Shown here piece after piece: positions 12,600 through 23,800 of a stretch of 64,000 nt of DNA. Both the position numbers and the translations under genes were made by a program. Within the stretch, counting starts at the first letter, position 1, and the number at the start of each line of letters is the position of its first letter. Where the stretch lies: positions 1,491 through 65,490 of the forward strand of contig WBMW01004879.1 in NCBI GenBank assembly GCA_013396635.1, in the 5' to 3' direction. This DNA comes from Penelope pileata. Its lineage: Eukaryota; Chordata; Aves; Galliformes; Cracidae. Under the pieces are notes generated by a model. That model did not search any database, was not told where the DNA came from, and worked only from the letters and a program-made list of their open reading frames with translations.

Positions 12600-12678
12600 A
12601 TCCCTGTGCTCCAGGGGTTGGTCTCGATGATCCCTATGGGTCCCTTCCAACTCTGGTTGTTCTATGATTCTATGAAAG
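12600..12678 (+). mobile_element. CR1 tail fragment
   Basis: GGTTGGTCTCGATGATCCCT followed by CCTTCCAACTCTGG and TTCTATGATTCTATG. Confidence 0.75.
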
Positions 12679-13121
12679 CACTCGGTGTCCATGGGTCAGG
12701 GCTGGACATGGAGACCAGAGATGGAGCCATCCAGGTCCTTGGGCTCAGGCCATTGCCCCTCGCTGAGGAGCGCAGGCAGATTTTGGAAGATGCTTCATCT
12801 CAGGTCCACCACATCCCAGATCACATTGGTATAAGGGAAACCACGTGTGGACAGGTGTTCTCTCCCAAAACCCATGGGAGATGCTCCTCAGGATCCAGTG
12901 GGGTGATGCTTGTGCTGCTGTCCCCCTTCCACCAGGAATTGTCCCCACTGGAGCAACCCAAATGCCACTGTCCCCAGCCCCACGTGCCTTACTATAAGAC
13001 GGGAAAATGGACGTAGGGTTGTCAAGAGGAGATGGAGGATTCCCCAGGAAGAGCAGGACAGATGGACAGATGACCAAAAGTGCATTTAGTGCCCTGTGGG
13101 GTCATGTAGAAAATGATTCCA

Positions 13122-13225
13122 TGGTTTGGAGTTGGACTCGATGATCCTCATGGGTCCCTTCCAACTTGGGATATTCTATGATTCATTGATTCTGTGATTC
13201 CTCCATGGTTCTACGATTCTATGGC
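13122..13225 (+). mobile_element. CR1 tail with octamer run
   Basis: GGAGTTGGACTCGATGATCC and CCCTTCCAACTTGGG, then several ATTCTATG/ATTCTGTG/GTTCTACG octamers. Confidence 0.75.
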
Positions 13226-13741
13226 TGAAGGTCAACTGAGCTTTGGCTGGCACAGGGTGGGCTTTGCCCTCTGCATCTTGCTTGCTTCAGCTTTCCTTGA
13301 CCTCAGGCAGGCCGAGGGTGGTTAAAAATTTGGCAAAACTGAAACACGTGCAGTCTGTGTCTAACTTCACTGCTTGGTCCCAGCCCAACGTGGTCCCAGC
13401 ACACGTGTCACCTCGATCCCCAGGAGCACTGGGTGAGTCAGGGAGCGGCTGGAAGCAGCGTGGCTCCTGCACGTGACGCTTCTGGGGGTTTCCCCTATGA
13501 GTTCCTGCTTGCTGGAGTGGAATCTCCCCTGAGCTCCAGCCCCTGGAACCCACTGGGTGCCATCCCCACACCTCCAACAACGCTCGGAGGTTGGGATGCT
13601 CCTGGAAACCCAACATCTGGCAGATCTGTTGTGGTTTGGAGGAGTGTTAAAGAGTGCAAGGAGGAAGTATCGAGGATTTAACTGAGTATCGAGGATTTAA
13701 CTGGGCTGGGCTCCCCGGGGGAGGAGTTTGATGCTGCCCTG

Positions 13742-13792
13742 GTTTCGTTTCTGCTGCAGTGGAGGCATTTCAGGAAATCCTTCAAAATCAAA
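13742..13792 (+). promoter_or_regulatory. ISRE-like site and possible 5' noncoding exon of NUGGC-A
   Basis: GTTTCGTTTC at 13742-13751 reads GAAACGAAAC on the minus strand and contains AANNGAAA, the IRF core. A GTAAAA donor-like site follows at 13793, and the first certain acceptor of NUGGC-A is at 14741-14742. NUGGC-B has a similar GTTTC-NN-TTC site upstream of a donor. Promoter identity is inferred only. Confidence 0.3.
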
Positions 13793-14742
13793 GGTAAAAG
13801 GTTGCGTATTCTTGCATGTTTTTAAATTGCTTTTGCATCAGATTTCTTTTGCTGTCTCAATAACGTGCTCTCTGCTTTTAACCTGTTTGATTCCTCTCTG
13901 TCTATTGATAGCAATTTGGGGGAGGTTTCTTTCATAGTCGTAGGACTTTTGGTGTTGGAAGGGACCTTTCAAGGTCACCATTTCCAAAGTTAAGAGTTCA
14001 ATCTTTCCATGCCTCTGTTGCAAATCGTTGGACTTGCTTTCCTTGCAGAAGCCCTGGTTTGATTCAACCCAAAAAACTCTTTGAATTCTCAAAAAAAAAA
14101 GCAAATTAACATAATATCAGCTCAATTTTCACCCTTTTGCCCAAGAGCGTGCTGCAACGAGTGTCTCTGGTTTGGTGGTGTAAAAGGGAAATAGGGAAAT
14201 ACTCTTCTGGGTTTTCTCTGCAATTTCTTCCACCTTTTCCTCTGCATGATCGCTTCTTTGGGAGATACAGCAGTTCCACATGAAGAAGTTTTAGATTAAA
14301 AATAATAATAATAAAAAAAAAGCCAATCAAAATTACCCCCCAAAAGGATAGAGTATGGTAAAAAAGAGCAAGTATCATCCCACAAACTATTTTTTTGTTA
14401 CAGCCTGGGCTCACAGTGATAGCTGCTTGCTGTCCCTAGGGCTCTGTGATCAGCAGCACACGTGGGTAGGTGGGAGCACAGGGTATGAAAATTGTTTTTC
14501 CTCATTGGGAGCTCCTAAAAGTAACGCTTACATCTGCTCCCAGGGCTGCCTGTTGTCACCCTTGGTGACCTGTTGTCACCCTTGGTTGTCACCCTTGGTG
14601 ACCCTGGCAGCTCTCTGTCCTCTGCCACCTTAAAGAGAAGCCAGAAGCATGAAAGCTCCTCAAAGTCCTCTGAGCCCGAGGAGGCAGCGGTGCCATCAAC
14701 CCAAGGTGATGGAGGTGGTGACAGTGCTCTTCTCTCCCCCAG

Positions 14743-14837
14743 GAGGCTCTTGAGGTGCTTCCATCTCTGGTTCCAAGAAGTGACAGCACCCTGTTGCTCA
14801 GCTAAGGTCACCCCAGCTTTGGTGTTAGTCCCTTACA
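14743..14837 (+). other. 5'UTR part of the NUGGC-A start-codon exon
   Basis: A strong acceptor (TCTCTCCCCCAG) ends at 14742 and the sequence after it, GAGGCTCTTG, matches the paralogous site at 28240 (GTGGCTCTTG). This argues that the exon with the start codon has an upstream noncoding partner and that the duplication included the 5'UTR. Confidence 0.55.
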
Positions 14838-17800
14838 ATGGCAGAAGGAACATCCAGGTCATACGGTGAGTCCGAGGGGATCCCGTGCCACGTCCTCTGT
14901 CCCTGTTAATGTCACTGGTCTGAGATGCTCCCCCCTCCGATGTTCACCCCGTGGAGAAGAGGCCCAGATGTGCTCCCAGAACATCTGACCACCCTGAGAT
15001 GGGACCTCAGCGTGGACTTCCAGTACCCAAAGAAACTGTGGGAAAGCTGCAGGGGCTCTTTGTCGTGGGGGGTGGTGGTGGGACCGAGGGTGATGGCTTT
15101 GAACGGAAAGAGGGAATGTTTAGGTTAGATATGAGGAAGAGGTTCTTTGTGATGAAGGCACTGAGGGCTGGGCACAGGCTGCCCAGAGAGCTGTGGGTGC
15201 CCCATCCCTGCCAGAGCTCAAGGGTTGGGGCTTTGGGCTTTGGTGTATGGGAGGTGACCCTGCCCATGGTAGGGGTGGGACTGGGTGGGTTTAAGGTCTC
15301 TTCCAACCCAACCATTCCAGGATTCTGTGGTTCAGTCTCATGGGCTTTTCACTTTAAGGGAGGAGCCGATAGATACGGGCTTTAGAGGGATGTTCCCCCA
15401 GTTCTGCCAGGAATGATCTTCATAGAATCCTGTGATTCATTCGTGGAATCCTATGAATCACTGAGGTTGGAAAAAACCTCCAAGATCATCGAGTCCGTCT
15501 GCCGACCCATCCCCACTAAGCCATGTCCCTAAATAGAATCACAGAGTCATTGAGACTGGAAAAGGTCTCTAAGATCATCAAGTCCAACCATCAAACCACC
15601 ATCACCAGGCCCACCCATGGAATCGTTAAGGTTGGAAAAGACCTCCAAGGACATCAAGCCCAACCACCACCCCACCCCACCAGTTCAGTTCAGTTCACAA
15701 ACCCTCCCCAGAGAACTCGAGTACAGATGTACTAACGAGAAACCCCCTTCCCTTTGACAAGGTGGCAACGGTGATTCACCAGATGAAACTCCCAGGAAAA
15801 AGCAAAAGTGCAAGAGAGACCAAGCTCCTGAGGACGAGGAGCAAGAGGCTCTGAAGAGCTGTGAGTAGGGAAGAGACATGGTGCCTACTGACCTGGGCTT
15901 GGGAGATGCCTCACTGCAGCCCTGACCTCGGTGTCCTCCCTGCAGGTAAAAAGGTGCAAAGCGATCTGAAGAACGTTCTGGACACATCCTCACGGAAGCT
16001 GACGCAAATCCTCTCTGTGCTCAGCCAGCCTGGGGTCAGGGATGGGATCCAATATCTCAGGTGAGTTGCAGATGTTTTTTTTCACCAAAAGGCATCTTCT
16101 GATTCCTGCGTGGAAAGGGACTGCCAGGAGCTTTTGCCACATAGAATTCTTGAATCATTAAGGTTGGAAAAGACCCCCAAGATCACCAAGTCCAACCCCA
16201 GCCCATCCCCACCATGCCCACTACACCATGTCCCCAGGTGCCACATCTCTACAGTTCTGGAGCACCTCCAGGGACGGTGACTCCACCACTTCCCTGGGCA
16301 GCCTGTTCCAGTGCTTGGCCACTCTTTTGGAGAGTAAATCTTTCCTAATATCCAACCCAAACCTCCGGTGGCACAACCTGAGGCCATGACCTCTTGTCCT
16401 ATCAGATGTCCAGGTTCAATGGCACTCTGTTCCCTGGACCCAAGTGTGTACTTCTTGTATATGTGCAGGCTGGGATACTCATGGGGAATCCTTCCCAAGG
16501 GCAGTGAACCCCATTTTGTGATGGGATGAAATGCCAACGGGCATGGTAAGGATCCCATAGATTCCAGTGCACAGCCCTTTGTATGATAGTTTGTTTCACA
16601 AACCTACTGAACTCATTTAAATTTTAATTAGGGCAGCGAGGCCCTGGCACAGGGCCCAGAGAGCTGTGGGTGCCCCATCCCTGGAGGTGCCCAAGGCCAT
16701 GGGTGGGCCCTGGGTAGCCTGAGCTGGTGGGGGGCACCCAGCCCATGGCAGAGGTTGGGACTGGATGGGCTTTGAGGTCCCTTCCACCCCAACCACTCTA
16801 GGATTCCATGACTCTATGACGTTTTCCTTTTCTCTCGCCCCCAGGAACCGCCTCGCAACCTTGAAGCCCAACATTCTGGTGGATCCCATTTACATCGGTC
16901 TCTTCGGCAGCACCGGGGCAGGGAAAAGCACGTTGCTGAATGCCATCATAGACAAAAACTTCTTCTTGCCGGTGTCGGGGAGCAGTGCCTGCACCTCCTG
17001 CGTGGTGCAGATCAACACGAGCCGCAGCAAACAGCACGAGGCCAGAATTCACCTGCTCACAGATGAGGCATGGGTCATAGCTTTATGTTTGTCCTTGGAG
17101 GAAAGAGATTTAGGTGGCTTCTCCAGAGGGAAGCACAGTCTGCTGGAAGAATGTAGGGTGGGGAGGATGTGTTCTCAATGGCCATTGTGTCCCCAGAGGG
17201 GTGGTGGGCACTGTCCCTGCTTCCCACTGGTTTGCCCAGAGAGGTGGTGGATGCCCATCTCTGGAGACGCTCAAGGTCAGGCTCTGAGCACCCTGATGGA
17301 GCTGTGGGTGTCCCTGCTCATTGCAGGGGAGTGGGACCAGATGGCCTTTGGAGGTCCCTTCCAACTCAAACCGTTCTATGATGGTTCTGTGATTCTCGCT
17401 GGTTTAGGTGTGCCAGGAGGGAAGAAGCAATGGGATTTCTTCCAGGCACCCAAGCTGTAACTTTTCTGCCTCTGATGCATCCCGACAGGAGTGGAAGGAT
17501 GAGCTGAAGGGTCTGGTGGCACTTGTGGACCCGAATGAAGACGATGAGGACAACGACGAAAGGAGCGAGGCTGCTTTGAAGATCTCTGCTATCTATGGGA
17601 AAAAAGCTGAAACCAAGAGTTACGAAGAGCTGTGCAGGATGAAACCCATTGTCCCTATCCCCGTTTCAAGATGCATCGTCTTCAAGGAATCAACAGTGAG
17701 TAGCTCGTGTCTTTCATGGCATCACAGCATTGCAGGATGGTTTAGAATCATAGAATGGTTTGGAAAACCAATCATAGATGGCTGGAAAAGATCTCTGAGG

Positions 17801-20800
17801 TCTAAAGCCCAACCATCCACCTACCACCAATATTGCCCTTCCAACCCAATACTGGGACCTTAAAGCCCATCCAGTTCCAACCCGTGGGCAGGGACACTCC
17901 CCATAGGGCAGGGTGCCCAAACCTCATCCAACCCCGATGGTTTTCTGGTGTTTCTGAGGTTCTTTGCTAAGGGGGTCACTGCTTTATCCACCTGCCATGT
18001 CCCAGGCAGAAGAACTTTCGGACAAAATGTGCCCCTATATCCGGAGTCCGACCAGTGCAGGAGGAGAAACGAGTGAAGAAGACAGAAAAATCCAGCTCTG
18101 GCCCCTGATCAAAAACGTGGAAGTGACTCTCCCGCATTCACAAGTGATTCCGGAAGGCGTCGTCTTCGTGGATATCCCAGGGACAGGAGATTTCAACAGC
18201 AAGAGGGATGAGATGTGGAAAGAGGTGACTGTGAGCTGCCCTATGGGATGGGTGGGAATACTGAGCCCTAAGAACCAGGGATGGAGAGGTCTGGGAGCCT
18301 TCATAGGGCTGTGGGGACAGGGATGCCTTTAGCAGAAGGACCAGGGGAGCATCTCCTGTATTTACCCTTTGCTGACGTTTCATATCCTTTATTTCTGGCC
18401 CTTCTTCCCCTCCCACACCTCGCAGAACATCAACAAGTGCTCGGTCATTTGGGTGGTCAGCTCCTTCCAGCGTATCCTGGGGGAAAAAACCCACGAGATG
18501 CTGCTGAGAGAGGGCATGAAGGCTTTCCAGTGCGGGATGTGCAGGGACATCTCCTTGGTGGCCACCAAGTCTGACGAGCTGAACCTAGAGGAATACAAGT
18601 GGTAACGAAACGAGGGAGTGGGTGCTGCTGGGGGTCTGTGCCCCCTCCTTCCCTTCTCCTTGCAGGAGCTGGGGGCTGCTGGAATCACACAAACGTGTCA
18701 TTTCTGCCTCGTTTTTATCTTTTCAGGGAAAGAAAGAAAAGCAACGTGAGTATCTTTCAACCTTAAGTTTCTTCATCCTTCTTAGGGATGAAGGAAAATG
18801 AAGAATTTCCCATATGAATCAATGTGACTTGAGCAGAACTCAATGCAGAAACCAAAAGCTCTGTGCAGTTCTTTGTCTCAAATTAGGGACAACATGTCCT
18901 GGACAGTCCTTAGAAGTCCAGGATCCCTTTAGCATTATTGGGAAATGTCAGGGATAATTCCCATTCTTTCCCCAACGTAGATAAATAAACACGATGCCAT
19001 CCTGGAAAGGAACAAAACCGTGAAACAGGAGAAGAGCAGGACGATAAAGAAAAAGCTCGAGGTAATGGTGCTTGGAGAAGCTGGGTGGGTTTGGTTGTCT
19101 CGTGGATCTGTTGGTCTTAGAGCCTGATGGGTATGTCTGTATTCTCCCAGTTGAGCATTAATGGACATTTTGCATGAAGTCTGGTCACTATCCAGCAGCC
19201 TCTGCTTAAATTCTTTGTGTTTGGCTCCAGTTGGTCTGCCTGCTCATCCCCAGTTTAATTCCCCATTGTATAAGGAAGAAATTCAGGAAATTGGTGATGG
19301 GGATGTCCCCTGAATCCGGAGAATCAGCATTTGCTTCGTAAAAAACCAAGAACCCAGATCAAATTCCTCTGCAGAGACGAGCTGGGTGTGTGTGTGCATT
19401 TCAGGAAAAGCTCCCGAGTGACTCGGAGGTGGTGCGCAAGGCTGACCTGGTGTACACGGTCAGCGCCCGCGAGTACTGGCAGGGGGAGACGCTCAGCAAG
19501 GAGGAAACAGGTGAGGGTCGGGTGTTCTGCTGCAGGAAGCGTGCAGTGATGCTCTGCATGCTTGCTGACGAAGCTCACCCTGCAGCAAAGCTTTGCACTC
19601 TTGCTGACAAAGCTCACCCTGCAGCAAAGCTTTGCACTCTTGCTGACAAAGCTCACCCTGCAGCAATGCTTTGCACTCTTGGTAGCAAAGCTCACCCTGC
19701 AGCAATGCTTTGCACTCTTGCTGAGGAAGCTTACCTTGCAGCAATGCTTTGCACTCTTGCTGACGAAGCTCACCCTGCAGCAATGCTTCGCACACTTGTT
19801 GATGAAGCTTACCTTGCAGCAATGCTTTGCACTCTTGGTAGCAAAGCTCACCCTGCAGCAATGCTTTGCACTCTTGGTAGCAAAGCTCACCCTGCAGCAA
19901 TGCTTTGCACTCTTGTTAGCAAAGCTCACCCTGCAGCAATGCTTTGCACACTTGTTGATGAAGCTTACCTTGCAGCAATGCTTTGCACTCTTGGTAGCAA
20001 AGCTCACCCTGCAGCAATGCTTTGCACACTTGTTGATGAAGTTTACCTCGCAGCAATGCTTTACACTCTTGCTGACAAAGCTCACCCTGCAGCAATGCTT
20101 TGCACTCTTGTTGATGAAGCTCACCCTGCAGCACCCCTAACACCTTGCATTGCAGCTCTGCACTTTGAGTAGAATTGCATTAAAGTGACGCGTCTTTGGC
20201 ATTGCACTCTGGTTTGGCACAGATGCTTTTTTCCTGCTCCCTCCTCTTGCACTCCGCTGGGCGTTGCCGTGCATCATTCCATTACCTGTTGAGCCCAGCG
20301 TTAATTGCTCTGCACGAGGATCCTGCCCTAACTCAGCCTCTCCTGGTTGCAGAGATCCCGAAGCTGAGGGAGTACATCCGCAGGTTTTACGTCGAGCAGA
20401 AGAGGAACGTGCTGATGGATCACACCGCAGAGGCTATGGCCATTTTCTCCCTGATCTGGAGTCTGCAATCCAACCAAAATGCTGAGGTTTGCCCCGAGCA
20501 CCTTCAGGGAACAGCTCCAGGGGTGGGCAGGGAGGACAGGGGGGTTATTTATGGCTCTGTTGTGATCTATTTTTATTTTTTTCCCTCTGTTTTCCATTGA
20601 TTTCAGCTTCAGCTCAAGAAAAAAAATTACTTGAAAGATTTCATGGTGCAGAAAATCGCTGAGCTGGAGAAAAGCATTCAGGACTGCTTCCTGCCCATCG
20701 AGCAGCCGCTCAGGGAAGGCGTAGAGGAAGCGAAAAACGCGTATAAAAAAACGATCCGCAGTCTCTTAAATGTGGGTGCAAAGCAGCTCTCTGCTCTTGG

Positions 20801-23800
20801 GGGCAATGGGACCCAAGGGAATGGCATGGAGCTCTCAGGGGAGGGTCTGGTGGGGGTTGGGAAAAGGTTCTGCCCCAGAGATGTGGGCATGGCCCCACGC
20901 TGCCGGAGCTCAGGGAGCATTGGGACATTGCTCTCTGCCATTGGGGTTGGTGCTGCGTAGAGCCATGGGTTGGGCCCAATGGTTCTTGGGGTCCCTTCCA
21001 ACCATTGTGCCTCACCCCTGTGCTTTTTGCCCCACAGCACAACCGGGGCTACCACCAGACCCTGAGGGCCGTGTGCCTGAAGAAGGGGGTCTACGCCTCC
21101 CGCACCTTCTACCGGATAGACATCAACAGCTCCCTGGCACAGCCCATCTACGAAAAGATCGACATGAGTTTTGGGAAGGTGTTCAGGTGAGAGCCTGCCT
21201 GTATTCCCCCCAGTTTTCATAGAACCATGGAATGGTTTGAGTTGGATGGGTCCTTTAAAGGCCATCTGGTGCAACTGCCCTGCAATGGGGCACCCACAGC
21301 TCCATCAGGAGACCAGAGCCCCCCAGCCTGACCCTGAGTGTCTCCAGGAATGGGCGTCCACCACCTCTCTGTGGTGGACCACCACCATCACCTGTGCCAG
21401 TGCTTCATAGAAGANAATGGGTATCCACCACCTCTCTGGCCACCCTGTGCCAGTGCTTCATAGAAGAGAATCAAAGAGTCATTAAGGCTGGAAAAGACCT
21501 CCAAGATCACCAAGCCCAACCATCAACTCTCCACCACCATGCCCACTAAACCACAGAATCATTGAGTCATTTGGGTTGGAAAAGACCTCCAAGATCACCA
21601 AGTCCAACCCCAACCCATCCCCACCATCCCCACTAAACCATGTCCCCATGTGCCACATCTCCACGGTTCTTGAACATCCCCAGGGATGGTGACTCCATCA
21701 CTTCCCTGGGCAGCCTGTTCCAATGCTCGGCCATTCTTTCAGAGACATTTTTTTTCCAAATACCCAACCTGAACCTCCCTTGGTGCAACTTAAGACCATC
21801 TCTTCTCATCCCACCCTTATCATAAAACACTTTTTTCTTATATCCAACCTAAATCTCCCCTCTTTTAGTTTGAAACCATTTTCCCCTGTCGTATCACTTG
21901 TCGTATTCTATGATTCTATGACTGGGTGGGCATGGTGGGGTTGGGTTGATGGTTGGACTTGATGATCTTCAAGGTCTTTTCCAACCTTAATGATTCTATG
22001 ATCACCACAGACTCCTCTAAAGAGTCTGTCCCCTTATTTCTTACACCCCCTTTAGATACCAAAAGCCCACTCTCAGGTCTCCAGTTACAATATCTTCCCC
22101 TACGATGCCCTTGCAGTGTTGCAGGACCTGCTCATGGCCACCCTGCAGTCACTCCACGAAGGATGGAGGGGAGCTCCTGTGTAACTTCAGGGTGCTCTCT
22201 GACTTTGGGCAGCTTTTCACCCTTCCTAGGTTATGCACAGTAGTTTGGTTACGTTCTCCCATCCATTGTACAAAGCTCATTCCTCAGACAAGTGCAGATT
22301 TGGGTGTTTGCAGAGCAGACAGGAGTAGGGAAAACCAAATGGGGTTGGAAAAGGGAGGTGAAGAATGAGTGGACAGAGCCAAAATGAAGCCAGATTTTCA
22401 CCTGGTTGCTTGATGACTTTGTGTATCCCGTGGTTGCTGATTGCCCAGTGGACCTGAGGAGCTGGGAAATGCCATGGCATCCCAAAGTCGTGCTGTGGCT
22501 GACTTCAGGTGGGACCTGAACATACCCCAAGTGCTGCGTGCTGGAGGAGACCAGCTCAGACCATTCCCACAGCAACAGGACTTTCCTCCAGCCGAGGTGG
22601 ACGAGGGTAGCGTTCACATTGCCTCGCTTTAAAAAGGAACAATCCAGTGTGTGCAGCATTTGCTCCTTTAAAAAAGAAAATAAGCAAGGTCTCATCCTTA
22701 GTCTGGACGAGCAAAGTCAAGGGCAGTTTGCTGCTCCTGGGAGCGTGGAAGCTGTGCTGCTCTTTGCCTTGTCCAACCCTTGCTCTGCTGGGTGGAGAGG
22801 CCATGGGTGGTACAATTTGTCCTTTTTGACGAATTTCCTACCCTGACAGGATCCAGATGGGCACCTACTCCACACTGAAAACCAGCCTTGATGCTTTCAA
22901 AGGGACCGTGCAGAAGAAACTGCAGGAGGATGTGATGAAGCAGGTGGCAGACAACGAGCACAAGCTGGCGTTCCTCAAGCAGGAGGTACACTCGCCTCCA
23001 AGGGGAGCAGTGGGAGATGGAAAGGGGGAAAACATTGCATGTGTAGGACCTGAGGAGGTGATTAACTCTGTTTTAAGCTCCTGGAGAAGTGGCAGAGGGA
23101 GATATGAGCAGTTCCACCCGGTCTTCAGGAAGCTTTGGTCTTCAGTGTGAAGTTCTTGCACTTTTTCTTGAGTCCAGTAAAACTTCCCACTTGGACATCT
23201 TCACGTGAATTCAGAGCACAGTGGAGAAGTGTTGCCCACTGGTCACCTGTTAAACGCCACGTTCCAATTGAGGTCGTTGCTGTGGGATTGTTCATATGAA
23301 GTTGTTAGCTTAGGTCTTCTGCAAAAGAGTGGCCAAGCATGGGAACAGGCTGCCCAGGGAGGTGGTGGAGTCACCATCCCTGGGGGTGTCCAAGAACTGT
23401 GGAGATGTGGCACTTGGGGACGTGGTTTAGTGGGCATGGTGGGGATGGGTTGGGTTGGACTTGATGATCGTAGAGGTCTTTTCCAACCTTAATGACTCCA
23501 TGATTCTATGAGGGGACGTGGTGGTGATGGGTTGATGGTTGGATTTGGTGATCTTGGAGGTCTTTTCCAACCTCAATGATTCCATGACTGTCGTGCTGGT
23601 GGGCAAACATTCGAACTCATTCCTGCAGACAGACTTCATCGTTGGTGAGGCTGAGAAACTCATCCTCCAGAAGAAAGCAGAAATCTACCAGTCCCTTGCG
23701 GTATCCATCCAAAATGACCTGCTGCTATGCTACGAAGGTATGGCCCATCACCTCTTTTTCCCATCATTTTGTCTGGAATATTCTTTTGCTTTTTACAGAA

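Larger units (their letters stand above)
11970..14742. other. Intergenic region GULO to NUGGC-A
   Basis: No coding exon recognised. Holds CR1 tail fragments at 12600-12678, 13122-13225 and 13937-13990, an A-rich stretch at 14085-14102, an AAT/A-rich stretch at 14298-14322, and a short direct repeat (CACCCTTGGTGACC type) at 14557-14602. An ISRE-like site and a possible untranslated exon of NUGGC-A lie at 13742-13792. Confidence 0.6.

Noticed and set aside
14573..14869. Longer N-terminal extension of NUGGC-A (98-codon frame from 14573)
   Set aside because: Copy B has no matching extension, the splice acceptor at 14742 interrupts it, and the ATG at 14838 has a strong context and aligns with the MAE start of copy B.
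16765..17460. 231-codon frame reading through NUGGC-A exon 4 into its intron
   Set aside because: The extension lies in CR1 sequence; exon length and phase agree with copy B only if the exon ends at 17067.
19324..20172. Long open frames on both strands (192-266 codons)
   Set aside because: They are translations of the 39-bp minisatellite, whose period is divisible by three; no splice sites, start context or homology.
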